Origin: CAYZYO01 sp964482585
GTDB lineage: Bacteria; Bacillota; Syntrophomonadia; Syntrophomonadales; Syntrophomonadaceae
Length of the DNA: 17,471 nt
Direction of reading: 5' to 3'
Assembly (NCBI GenBank): GCA_964482585.1
Contig: CAYZYO010000044.1
Span: forward strand, 1 to 17,471
Of this stretch, positions 6,501 to 14,365 are shown in pieces. The notes below the pieces were generated by a model. That model saw only the letters and a program-made list of their open reading frames with translations, ran no database searches and was not told the DNA's origin. Both the position numbers and the translations under genes were made by a program. How positions within the stretch are numbered: position 1 is the stretch's first letter; each line of letters opens with the position of its first letter.

Positions 6501-7664
6501 ATGCAAAGGTATTTATTAATAATATCCCTATTGTTATTTTTTTTCATCCTTCCCGGCTGCGGGAACAGTCTGGAAATTAATGAAACCATAATTCCTATAG
6601 GAATGGGTTTAGAGCTTAAGGGGGATGACAAAGTATTATCCGCCCAGATGGCATCTGCGCAGGAAACAGGATCTGGAGAAGGCTCTTCCGCTCCTGTACT
6701 TGTAATTTCCGAATCCGGGACTGGCACCTGGGCTGAACTCGCCCGCAGGTCTTCACTCTCTTTATCCAGGTCCCCACTCTGGGCTTTCACCAGTTCTGTT
6801 TTTATAGGGGAAAACCTGGCCCGAAAAGATACCGGGCTTTTTGTTGATATTCTTGCCCGCAACCGGTTTATTCGCAATAATATATTCCTTTTTTTAACTA
6901 AAGGTACCACCCCGGAAGAGATTTTTAGATGTAAGGTCCAGGCAGAAGATTATTCGGTTACCACCCTGGAAAAAACTATTACTACCCAGGAAAAACAGAT
7001 CGGTATATATATGCCGGTATATGCCAGTGATTTTCTATATAAATCAGCTACTCCCGGTATTGAACCGGTACTCCCCCAGGTTACTATAGACAAAGAACCA
7101 AATGCAGAGCAGATTAAACTGAACGGAACTGCCGTGTTTTTAGAGAGAAAAATGGTCGGTTCTCTGGACCAATATGAAAGCCGGGGATTCAGGTTTTTAA
7201 GTCCGAAAATGATATCCGCCGGACTTTTTAACCTAAAAGCCCCGGAAGGTACAAACAACGATTTAGCTGATATCATAACCATGGAATTAATCCGCTCCGA
7301 GGCTAAATGGGAACCGGTTATAAAAGATAATAAGATTAATATCCAGGTTACCATAAAAACTGAAGGAAATCTTTATGAACAAAACAATCTAATTGACTAT
7401 TCAACACCGGAAATGATAAATAAATTGGAAAGAGAAGCAGAAAATTTAATGAAAAACAATATCACTGCCTGTATAGCTAAAGCCCAGCTATTACAAAGTG
7501 ACATCTTTGGCTGGGGGCTTGGTATTAAGAAAAAACACCCCCGCTTATGGGAGGAAGTAAAAACTGACTGGCCCCAGGTTTTTTCCCGGTTAGATACTAA
7601 TATAGAGGTAGATTTTAAGCTAAGAAGATCTTATTTGTTGGAAAAACCGTTTAAGTTTCAGTAA
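6501..7664 (+). CDS. gerKC: Spore germinant receptor C subunit, lipoprotein (GerC/GerKC family)
   Basis: The lipid-anchored C subunit of the germinant receptor on the outer face of the spore inner membrane. It has 387 residues. A short lipoprotein signal peptide MQRYLLIISLLLFFFILPGC ends in the lipobox LPGC, giving the lipidated Cys20. The mature part starts with ETIIPIGMGLEL, near the usual position of the first GerC domain motif. The C-terminal Spore_GerAC domain ends with AKAQLLQSDIFGWGLGIKKK (about 327-346), then HPRLWEEVKTDWPQVF, a family hallmark. ATG 6501 is chosen because AGGGG lies a few nt upstream and the signal peptide begins there; a GTG at 6489 overlaps the A-subunit stop but has no such site. 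The 8-nt spacing from the A gene indicates one transcript. Diacylglyceryl transferase (Lgt) would be needed for its function. Confidence 0.93.
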   Translation: MQRYLLIISLLLFFFILPGCGNSLEINETIIPIGMGLELKGDDKVLSAQMASAQETGSGEGSSAPVLVISESGTGTWAELARRSSLSLSRSPLWAFTSSVFIGENLARKDTGLFVDILARNRFIRNNIFLFLTKGTTPEEIFRCKVQAEDYSVTTLEKTITTQEKQIGIYMPVYASDFLYKSATPGIEPVLPQVTIDKEPNAEQIKLNGTAVFLERKMVGSLDQYESRGFRFLSPKMISAGLFNLKAPEGTNNDLADIITMELIRSEAKWEPVIKDNKINIQVTIKTEGNLYEQNNLIDYSTPEMINKLEREAENLMKNNITACIAKAQLLQSDIFGWGLGIKKKHPRLWEEVKTDWPQVFSRLDTNIEVDFKLRRSYLLEKPFKFQ

Positions 7665-7743
7665 ACCAGAAAGAAAAATGGCTTAGGCTTAATAAACTCA
7701 AAAACTTGAAAAATCATCAAAACCCTGAAGGAGCTTAATTTAT

Positions 7744-7947
7744 ATGATAGTATTTGGTTTTTTTATTCTGGTATTACTAATTGTATTGCTGGATGCTCCA
7801 AAACTTGTTATAGAGCGCAACTATAAAGAACTCCTGGTATACTCTTTTTTCCTGCTTATAGGCCTATACCTGGGAATGGTACAGCTATTTGACTGGCCCT
7901 TTTATAATCCTATTGTCGAATGGGCAATAATGTCGGGAAAAAGCTAG
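7744..7947 (+). CDS. Small two-helix membrane protein, candidate germinant receptor D subunit
   Basis: A 67-residue protein with two predicted membrane helices: residues 2-17 (IVFGFFILVLLIVLLD) and about 31-50 (LLVYSFFLLIGLYLGMVQLF), joined by a short charged loop APKLVIERNYKE. It starts at ATG 7744 with AAGGAG 10 nt upstream. It lies between the C and B genes, 79 nt after the first and 58 nt before the second. Several Ger operons of Bacillus species encode D subunits of 55-75 residues with two helices that modulate receptor activity, and this product fits in size, topology and context. I do not see a conserved motif that would prove homology, so the assignment is mainly by position. Confidence 0.72.
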   Translation: MIVFGFFILVLLIVLLDAPKLVIERNYKELLVYSFFLLIGLYLGMVQLFDWPFYNPIVEWAIMSGKS

Positions 7948-8005
7948 TACATATGTTTGTATATATGTAAAGAAAACCATTAAGAATAAGAAAGTGGGTA
8001 TTATT

Positions 8006-9124
8006 ATGCGGCAGATAAGCAATTACCAGATTTTTGCCATTTTTTTTGTAGCTATCGCCCCCTGTACATATGTTTCATGACCCAGCATACTGACTGCTAT
8101 CGCAGGCAATAATGCCGGTCTGGCATTCTTACTTGACCTGTTACCCGGGGCTTTCATTATCTATACCTATATTTATATACTTAAAAAAAGCTATCGTCCC
8201 TTTCCCCTTATGCTGGAAGACCACCTGGGGCATCTGCCCGGTAAACTGCTGGGGTTTATCTATATCCTGGTTTTCCTGCTTGCAGCTGCATTGACCCTGC
8301 GTTCCTTTGTAGCCTTTGCCGAAAGTATGTTTATGTACGGTTTCCCGGTAAGTATTTTAATAATAGCTGCGCTTATTCCTGCATTTTATATGCTTCGTAT
8401 CAGTTTACAGGTTTATGCCATGGTTACTGAAATTATCTTTCTCGTTTCATTACCGCTTCTTTTATTAATTATCCTTTTGGCATTACAGAATTCAGATGCA
8501 ACTAATCTAATGCCGATCGGTTATGTTAGCCTGCGGGATCTGGCAACTGCTTCTACTCAATCATTCTGGCACTTATCAAATTTAGCGATTATCCTGACCC
8601 TGGCCTATTACAGCAAAGACCGGAGTAAAATCCCCACTACCCTTTTTAAAACTTATATTATCTTAATTATAGCAGGTTTTCTATCGGTAATAGCCTCTAT
8701 TATGCATCTTGGTTCAGACCTGGCTTCAAGGCTAGCCTTCCCTATTTTTACTATTCTGCGGTCTGTTTCCATTGGTTTTATACAGAATATTGAAGTCATA
8801 TTTATTTCACTTTTTTTAGCCGGAACATCTATAGGTTTAGCCCTGTACTGGTTCATGGCCTGCTACACCTGTCAAGAGGTGTTTAAATTAAAAGACTACC
8901 GGCCGCTTTTAGGCCCGACCGCTATTATTATTGGCTTATTTACGGTACAGGTAAGCCCGAACTCCGGTATCCTATATCTTATAGCCAGGAATGTGGCCCC
9001 TTTTCTATTTGGTTTCTTTTTTATAGTAATCCCTTTGTTTCTGGCAACAGTACTTCTCTTTAAACCTTCAGCCGGTACCTATCAGGGTAGCGGGCTTCAG
9101 GCCGATGACAGCAGCAGCGATTAG
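8006..9124 (+). pseudogene. gerKB: Spore germinant receptor B subunit (GerB/GerKB family) with in-frame TGA
   Basis: From ATG 8006 the frame reads MRQISNYQIFAIFFVAIAPC then TYVS, meets TGA at 8078-8080 (codon 25), and continues without another stop to 9124. The 372 codon positions match the roughly 365 residues usual for GerB-family (APC superfamily) transporters with about ten helices. Sequence on both sides of the stop is family-like: ISNYQIFA before, and PSILTAIAGNNAGLAFLLDL with LPGAFIIYTY after, so the frame is unbroken and only one codon is bad. TGA is an ordinary stop elsewhere in the window (HU, gerKA). The next ATG (8210) would lose the first helix and has no Shine-Dalgarno site. The B subunit is thought to be the channel/ligand-binding part, so the receptor is probably inactive unless the stop is read through or is a base-call error. 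The 8006 start has only a weak AAGTGGG site. Confidence 0.85.
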
Positions 9125-9192
9125 CAGCTCCTGGAAACCGGCTCTTAGCCTGAAATGTAATAGCAAAAAGCCTTCTGTTAAGTAGATCGGCC

Positions 9193-12100
9193 TCATATCA
9201 TTTGTAAAACATTTTCTAATGTTTCCAGGGACCTGTCTCCTCCTGATATTGAGAAAGTGCACTCATTTACTCTTTTTATCTCCGCTTTATTGGCTAATGT
9301 TTTTAAGTTTTCTGGAAGGCTTTTAGTCATCTGTATTTCAATATGGTGCCCTTTTTTGCGGAGAACTTTTATATCTTTGTCACGGGCTTTGATCCTGAGC
9401 AGTGCTATCCGCAAAAAGTTTTTTACCGGATGGGGAAGTTTTCCAAAACGGTCAAGAAGCTCCTTTTTGATTTCTTCTATTTCTTCTTCTTCTACTGCCA
9501 GCAGTAAGCGCCGGTAAATCCTTATCTTGATCCCGGGATCAGGAATATAGCTGTCCGGAATATAGTAATCAACATCAATATCCAGCTGGGTATTATAGTT
9601 TGGCTGCAGGGTCTTCCCCTTCAGGCGGGCAGTCTCCTGCTCTAACAGGCGGCAGTACATATCGAAACCTACGGCCTGGATATAGCCATGCTGTTCAGCC
9701 CCCAGGATATTCCCGGCACCCCTTATCTCCAGATCCCTTAAGGCTATTCTCATTCCTGAGCCCAGCTCATTAAATTCTCTGACTGCGTTTAACCGCTTCT
9801 GGGCGGTTTCGGTTATAATCCGGTCCCGGTGATAGGTGAGATAGGCATAGGCTATTTTATTGGAACGACCCACCCTTCCTCGTAATTGATACAGCTGGGC
9901 TAAACCCATTTTATCTGCTCTATCTACTATTATGGTATTTACATTAGGCATATCTAAACCAGATTCTATTATAGTAGTACATAAAAAAACCTGGAAATCG
10001 CCTTTAAGAAATCTTTTTACCATACCTGCCAGCTGATCTTCCGGCATCTTCCCATGTCCAATACCCACAGCAACCCCGGGCAAAATCCTGTCCAGCTGCT
10101 TTTTAACTTCATAGATATCTTCAATACGATTATGAACAAAGAACACCTGTCCATTGCGCTCTGTTTCTTTTATTATTGCATCAGCTATTATTTCTTCATT
10201 ATATTCCATAACATAGGTAGTAATCGGGTAGCGCTCCGGTGGAGGGGTATCGATAATACTTAGATCCCTTAATCCCGAAAGGGCCATCTGCATACTCCTG
10301 GGAATCGGAGTTGCTGATAGGCTTATTACATCCACGTTTTCTTTTATGATTTTAATTCTTTCCTTCTGTTTTACTCCAAAGCGGTGCTCTTCATCTATCA
10401 CCAGGAGTCCTAAATCCTTAAACTCAACATCCCTGGACAACAGCCGGTGGGTGCCAATGACAATATCTACCGCGCCTTTTTTTATATCGTTAATTATCTT
10501 TTTTTGTTCTGAACCTGATCGAAAACGGCTTAATACTTCAACTGTAGTCGGATATTTTTCCAGCCTTTCGGTAAAAGATTGAAAATGCTGTTCAGCCAGT
10601 ACGGTGGTGGGAACCAGAATAGCAACCTGTTTGCCATCCATAATCGCTTTAAATGCAGCCCTCATAGCCACCTCAGTCTTTCCATAGCCTACATCGCCAC
10701 AGATAAGCCGGTCCATGGGGCGGCTGTTCTCCATATCCCGTTTTACATCATTTATGGCCCTTAATTGGTCAGGGGTTTCCTCATAGGGAAAATCATCTTC
10801 AAACTCTCTCTGCCATGGAGCATCGGCCGAAAAGGCGAATCCTTCTCCACTTTCCCTGTGGGCATATAGATGTAAGAGCTCTTCAGCCATTTCTTTAATA
10901 GACTCTGATACCCTTTTTCTGGTTCTTTCCCAGGAGGTACCCCCTATTTTACTCAGTCGTGGTTCTTTTTCCCCTGATGATGTATATTTATACAAAAGGT
11001 CGAGTTTGTCAAGCGGAAGGTAGAGCCTGTCGGTTCCGGCATACTGCAGCAGTACATACTCCTGGACGGCACCATTATTATCTATCCGGGTAATCCCTCT
11101 AAAGATTCCTATCCCGTGATTTTCGTGGACTACATAATCCCCTGGTTTTAAATCTTCAACCAGGAGGTGCTCTTCTGTTTTTCTTGTTTGCTTGCCGGCA
11201 GTCGGTACCGGTTTTTTCCCCCAGATATCTTTTTCTGAGATGAGGACGGTTTTAAATGTTTGACTCTTAAATCCTTTTTCCACTTTACTATGTGAAAATT
11301 GAATACCGGTTAAATGTCTATCACTAAGGTCCTTTTTTATCTGTTCCCTGGCAAGAGTGCTTTTTACCGCAATTTTAACTGTATATTCTTTCTTGAGCCA
11401 TTCTCTCACCCGGGAAAAAAATTGTTCATAATTATTGTAAAAGTTTTCCATTTCTATCTGGGAAATATGTTTTATTAAAGCTACCTGTACCTGGGGGATA
11501 TTCCCGGCAAAGAATGAATGAAAGATTACCGGGTGTGATTTTATCTGCTGACCCAATTCTTCACGACTTAAAAGAAGTAGTTCAGGTACATCTTTGTTTT
11601 CATGGTGAAGCTCCTTTATCATTTCCCGGTATCTTTTTATACCCCGTTCGTAATTGCGGTAAAATTCACGCGGCTCATCTAAAAACACGGGTACGATTTT
11701 TTCTAGATAATCAAATAATGAAGCATCCAAATTATCTTCGTAAAGCTCATCCGCCGGCATGATTTTTATCACAGCTTCAGATTTGCCTGATCTTTGACTG
11801 TTTATATTGAATCTATGAATAGATTCAATAAGATCGCCGAAAAATTCTATTCTGTATGGTTGTTTATCACTTAAGGGATATATGTCAATTATTCCCCCAC
11901 GGACTGCAAATTCTCCGGGTCCAGTAACTGTAGCTGTCCTGGTGAAACCGCTGTTTACTAATTGCCTTAGGATAGCTGTCATTGGTTTTTCTTCTCCAAC
12001 GGCCAAACAAAGAATATTTTCTTTCATTCTCAAAGGAGAAAGCAGGTAGTATCTCAGTGATGCCGGGGTAGCTATAATAAACGCTTTCCGTTTCGGGTGC

Positions 12101-12390
12101 AGTAAACATTCCTGCAGGGTTAAGATACGGTTTATCTCTGCATTAGAATAGTTTTCTTTTAAAAAAACAAAATCACGACCCGGAAATAAAAATACCCTGT
12201 CCCCATCTACAAATTCTCGTAAACCCCGGGCTAGATCATAAGCTTTTTCTTCAGTAGCTGCCAGACATAGAATTTTATTTCTGTTTTCTTGATATATTCC
12301 ATTTAAAAAAAAACACTTGGCTGAACCTGCTAATCCTGTCAGAAGAATATTCTGCCTCTTTTTTATCAGCTTATTTACCGTTTTTAGCAA
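9193..12390 (-). CDS. mfd: Mfd, transcription-repair coupling factor
   Basis: An ATP-dependent translocase that removes stalled RNA polymerase and recruits UvrA. It has 1065 residues, somewhat shorter than B. subtilis Mfd (1177). In order: the N-terminal UvrB-like module with GEFAVRGGIIDIYPLS; the CarD-like RNAP-interacting domain from about 413 (DLKPGDYVVHENHGIGIF); Walker A GDVGYGKTE at 565-573; Walker B DEEH at 666-669; motif III SATPIPRSMQ; motif VI QLRGRVGR at 835-842; then GAGNILGAEQHGYIQAVGFD and the C-terminal TRCF domain. The start is TTG 12390, chosen because GGGGAGG (12397-12403) lies 6 nt upstream; the frame opens from GTG 12441 but without a ribosome site. It follows fin, as in B. 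subtilis, and is convergent with the ger operon, only 68 bp away with no clear terminator between. Confidence 0.97.
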   Translation of the reverse strand: MLKTVNKLIKKRQNILLTGLAGSAKCFFLNGIYQENRNKILCLAATEEKAYDLARGLREFVDGDRVFLFPGRDFVFLKENYSNAEINRILTLQECLLHPKRKAFIIATPASLRYYLLSPLRMKENILCLAVGEEKPMTAILRQLVNSGFTRTATVTGPGEFAVRGGIIDIYPLSDKQPYRIEFFGDLIESIHRFNINSQRSGKSEAVIKIMPADELYEDNLDASLFDYLEKIVPVFLDEPREFYRNYERGIKRYREMIKELHHENKDVPELLLLSREELGQQIKSHPVIFHSFFAGNIPQVQVALIKHISQIEMENFYNNYEQFFSRVREWLKKEYTVKIAVKSTLAREQIKKDLSDRHLTGIQFSHSKVEKGFKSQTFKTVLISEKDIWGKKPVPTAGKQTRKTEEHLLVEDLKPGDYVVHENHGIGIFRGITRIDNNGAVQEYVLLQYAGTDRLYLPLDKLDLLYKYTSSGEKEPRLSKIGGTSWERTRKRVSESIKEMAEELLHLYAHRESGEGFAFSADAPWQREFEDDFPYEETPDQLRAINDVKRDMENSRPMDRLICGDVGYGKTEVAMRAAFKAIMDGKQVAILVPTTVLAEQHFQSFTERLEKYPTTVEVLSRFRSGSEQKKIINDIKKGAVDIVIGTHRLLSRDVEFKDLGLLVIDEEHRFGVKQKERIKIIKENVDVISLSATPIPRSMQMALSGLRDLSIIDTPPPERYPITTYVMEYNEEIIADAIIKETERNGQVFFVHNRIEDIYEVKKQLDRILPGVAVGIGHGKMPEDQLAGMVKRFLKGDFQVFLCTTIIESGLDMPNVNTIIVDRADKMGLAQLYQLRGRVGRSNKIAYAYLTYHRDRIITETAQKRLNAVREFNELGSGMRIALRDLEIRGAGNILGAEQHGYIQAVGFDMYCRLLEQETARLKGKTLQPNYNTQLDIDVDYYIPDSYIPDPGIKIRIYRRLLLAVEEEEIEEIKKELLDRFGKLPHPVKNFLRIALLRIKARDKDIKVLRKKGHHIEIQMTKSLPENLKTLANKAEIKRVNECTFSISGGDRSLETLENVLQMI

Positions 12391-12485
12391 CCCTATCCTC
12401 CCCATAGACAAAGGTGGACACCAATTATAATTAGCCCCCACTTTATTTCTTGATAATAAAACTATTTTTAGTTATTTTCTGGTTA

Positions 12486-12515
12486 TTTATAATATTTAAC
12501 CCTTTTCATAGGCAA
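12486..12515 (-). promoter_or_regulatory. Possible sigma-A promoter for mfd
   Basis: On the minus strand TTGCCT (12510-12515), 18 nt, TATAAA (12486-12491): 4 of 6 and 5 of 6 matches to consensus. It lies in the 205-bp gap between fin and the mfd start and would give a leader of about 90 nt. The region is very AT-rich, so this is a weak call; read-through from fin is the alternative. Confidence 0.3.
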
Positions 12516-12595
12516 TTAACTAAAAATATCAATCCCTAACCTGAAAACCCTCTGTGTCCATATATATTAAATACATTAGAGCAGGAATGGAATAA

Positions 12596-12760
12596 TTAAT
12601 TGTAATAATGAAGACTCTTCAAATGGGGTTCTTCTATCAACCCCATTTCAAGAACACATTCATTGCAAACCCCTTCTATTTCCATAATACCCGCCTGTTC
12701 AGAAACCTCCACTATATTATAAACCTGATCACAATACTTACATACATAGTAAACCTTCAT
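12596..12760 (-). CDS. fin: Fin (YabK)-like anti-sigma-F factor, short form
   Basis: A 54-residue protein beginning MKVYYVCKYCDQVYNIVEVS with two CxxC pairs, Cys7/Cys10 and Cys32/Cys35 (CNEC), a likely zinc site. B. subtilis Fin (76 residues) is a zinc-binding forespore protein that inhibits sigma-F and helps the switch to sigma-G; its gene lies between pth and mfd, exactly as here. This product is about 20 residues shorter, mainly between the two CxxC pairs. The start is ATG 12760, with AGGGTGAG about 9 nt upstream. A longer frame from 12841 would overlap the end of pth by 14 nt and adds residues unlike the family. The assignment combines the CxxC pattern and synteny; the sequence similarity itself is modest. 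Confidence 0.78.
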   Translation of the reverse strand: MKVYYVCKYCDQVYNIVEVSEQAGIMEIEGVCNECVLEMGLIEEPHLKSLHYYN

Positions 12761-12827
12761 CAAAATCTGCTCACCCTTCTGGATTTTTTTTATCTTGCCA
12801 TGGTAAGCAGTTAAATATACATTATAT

Positions 12828-13430
12828 CTAATTATAAGCATTCATTGCTGCAGCTATACCATTTTTAACCCAACAGTCAACAGCATCACCTGCTTTTTTA
12901 ACTGTGGCATTTATAATTATTTTTTCTTCATCAGAAAATTCTCCTAAGACCCAGGGTATTACCCCCTCAGGAGCTCTTCCAATTCCAATCCGGATACGCG
13001 GGAAATCTTTAGCCCCAAGGGATTCACAAACAGACATCATCCCTTTATGTCCACCGGTTCCCCCATCTGCCCGTATTCTTAAACAACCCGGGCTTAGATC
13101 CATGTCATCGTATATGACTATAAGATTATTAAGATCTATTTTATACCAGTTTATAACAGGTTTTATCGCCCTACCACTTAAATTCATATAGGTAAGCGGC
13201 TTTACCAGTAGGACTTTTTTATTACCTATTCTAATATGGCCTATTATAGTATCATATTTAGTTTCCTCTTTTTCAATCACATATCGTGATCCTAGTTCCT
13301 CAATAACTTTAAACCCGATATTGTGACGAGTATTACTATATTTTTTACCGGGATTCCCGAGTCCAACAACCGCTTTTATATTATCCCGGTTATTTTTTCC
13401 AAATCGAAATTTTAACAGGATAAATATCAT
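12828..13430 (-). CDS. pth: Peptidyl-tRNA hydrolase Pth (SpoVC)
   Basis: Pth releases peptides from tRNAs dropped by ribosomes and is essential; the B. subtilis gene is also called spoVC. Key motifs are AVVGLGNPGKKYSNTRHNIG with Asn26 and catalytic His36 (E. coli N10 and H20), KPLTYMNLSG, IYDDMDLSPG with the catalytic Asp, and GGTGGHKGM. The fold is complete at 200 residues. The start is odd: the family normally begins at the residue aligned with Ile18, but that codon is ATA. The only in-frame ATG is at 13430, adding about 17 residues (MIFILLKFRFGKNNRDN), and its AAAGGGG is almost touching the ATG. A TATAAT at 13442-13447 would start transcription just before that ATG, so the true start is uncertain. 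It is followed by fin after 67 nt. Confidence 0.95.
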   Translation of the reverse strand: MIFILLKFRFGKNNRDNIKAVVGLGNPGKKYSNTRHNIGFKVIEELGSRYVIEKEETKYDTIIGHIRIGNKKVLLVKPLTYMNLSGRAIKPVINWYKIDLNNLIVIYDDMDLSPGCLRIRADGGTGGHKGMMSVCESLGAKDFPRIRIGIGRAPEGVIPWVLGEFSDEEKIIINATVKKAGDAVDCWVKNGIAAAMNAYN

Positions 13431-13447
13431 TCCCCTTTGGAATTATA

Positions 13448-13465
13448 ATTTGATTTTAATCAAAT
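13448..13465 (-). other. AT-rich hairpin between the rplY terminator and pth
   Basis: ATTTGATT (13448-13455) and AATCAAAT (13458-13465) are a perfect 8-bp inverted repeat around TT. It directly abuts the rplY terminator (13466-13492) and ends 17 nt before the pth start, so two stems stand in tandem. It could simply be AT-rich sequence. No role is visible. Confidence 0.35.
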
Positions 13466-13466
13466 A

Positions 13467-13492
13467 AAAAGGATTGAGAAATCAATCCTTTT
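13467..13492 (-). terminator. Rho-independent terminator after rplY
   Basis: On the minus strand AAAAGGATTGA (13482-13492) pairs perfectly with TCAATCCTTTT (13467-13477) around a 4-nt TTTC loop, and the T run continues for one more base and then TATTT. It lies 53 nt past the rplY stop and ahead of pth, so pth-fin either depends on leakage or has its own promoter. Confidence 0.75.
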
Positions 13493-13545
13493 ATTCTACT
13501 CCCTATAGCCTTATAATAGCATGAAAATACCAGTTTTTTTAATAC

Positions 13546-14172
13546 TTATTCATTTTCTTCAGCAGCTTCTGTTTCTTTTTCTTCTGCTGCTTCTTCTTCT
13601 AGCTCTTCAGAAGATTTAGCTGGTACCAGTATTGAAGCTATCAGTAAATCTGGCTCACCTATTATCTCAATGTTTTCATCTATTTCAAGATCTCCAATAG
13701 TTATTTTATCCCCTATCTGTAAATTGGAAACATCACAGGTGATATAATCAGGTAGATTTTGAGGCAGGCAGAAAACCTCTAGCTCTTTGGCCCCAATCTG
13801 GAGTATTCCTCCTTTTTTATTAACCTCTTCCTCTCCAATTATATGGATAAAAACACTGCTGTTAATCTTCTCATCCATCTTAACCACCAGGAAATCAATA
13901 TGCATTATCTGCTCATTAAGCGGATTCTTTTGTAAATCCCTTATTAATGCCATACGCGGATTATCACCATCAATTTCAAGTGAAAACAACCCCCGGGAAC
14001 CATAATTATTAAATGTCCTGATTATCTGTCTTTCACTGAGAAATACAGGTTCATTCTCTTCTCCTGCACCGTAAATAATTCCCGGAATCTGATCATCCCT
14101 CCTCATTTGTTTAAGATAGCCTTTACTTTTAATAGTACGTTTCTTGCAATTAAGTGTCTGTGCTAATGCCAT
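13546..14172 (-). CDS. rplY: Ribosomal protein bL25, Ctc/TL5 type
   Basis: A 5S rRNA-binding protein of the large subunit, in the long (Ctc/TL5) form. It has 208 residues. The L25 domain covers about 1-95 (KKRTIKSKGYLKQMRRDDQI then PGIIYGAGEENEPV; HIDFLVVKM at its end), followed by the TL5 C-terminal beta domain to about 185 and a tail that is almost only Glu, Ala and Lys. B. subtilis ctc is a general-stress gene at the same position between prs and pth. It starts at ATG 14172 with AAGGGGTG 6 nt upstream. A strong sigma-A promoter lies about 150 nt upstream, just after prs, and a terminator follows the stop, so it can be a separate transcript within the block. Confidence 0.96.
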   Translation of the reverse strand: MALAQTLNCKKRTIKSKGYLKQMRRDDQIPGIIYGAGEENEPVFLSERQIIRTFNNYGSRGLFSLEIDGDNPRMALIRDLQKNPLNEQIMHIDFLVVKMDEKINSSVFIHIIGEEEVNKKGGILQIGAKELEVFCLPQNLPDYITCDVSNLQIGDKITIGDLEIDENIEIIGEPDLLIASILVPAKSSEELEEEAAEEKETEAAEENE

Positions 14173-14328
14173 CCAATCACCCCTTATTTTTTCTTGATTC
14201 CACTCCTGTTATTTTATATCTGCAATTTGTATAGTCTCTTTGTTCGGCTGTTTCTGTTAACTGGCATAATAAATCCCTGCATTGCTAGAGAATAAGCCGC
14301 TTTTGGTGGATTCAATCATTAATTTAAA

Positions 14329-14357
14329 ATTATATCAATAAAAACCCCGGTTGTCCA
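14329..14357 (-). promoter_or_regulatory. Strong sigma-A promoter for rplY
   Basis: On the minus strand TGGACA (14352-14357), 17 nt, TATAAT (14329-14334): 5 of 6 and 6 of 6 matches with ideal spacing. It begins 8 nt past the prs stop codon. Transcription from near 14322 gives an unusually long leader of about 150 nt to the rplY ATG. The leader holds a possible long-range CGGCT/AGCCG pairing but no riboswitch that I recognise. No prs terminator is evident. Confidence 0.75.
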
Positions 14358-14365
14358 AGTCATTA

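Noticed and set aside
6422..6910. A 162-codon minus-strand frame opposite the receptor A/C junction
   Set aside because: It runs antisense across two well-supported genes and has low-complexity Ser/Pro-rich content, typical of a shadow frame.
8078..8080. TGA read as tryptophan (alternative genetic code)
   Set aside because: TGA serves as the stop codon for HU and gerKA in the same window, and no other gene has an internal TGA.
8078..8120. Selenocysteine insertion at the TGA in the receptor B gene
   Set aside because: Only a 4-bp stem (CTGC TATC GCAG) lies about 14 nt downstream, without a convincing bacterial SECIS. Germination B subunits are not known selenoproteins, and the family has no conserved Cys at this place.
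8112..8294. A 60-codon frame starting at 8112
   Set aside because: It is in another frame within the receptor B gene, whose own frame has clear family similarity.
12596..12841. Longer 81-residue version of Fin
   Set aside because: It overlaps the end of pth, its first 27 residues do not fit the family, and a suitable ribosome site precedes ATG 12760.
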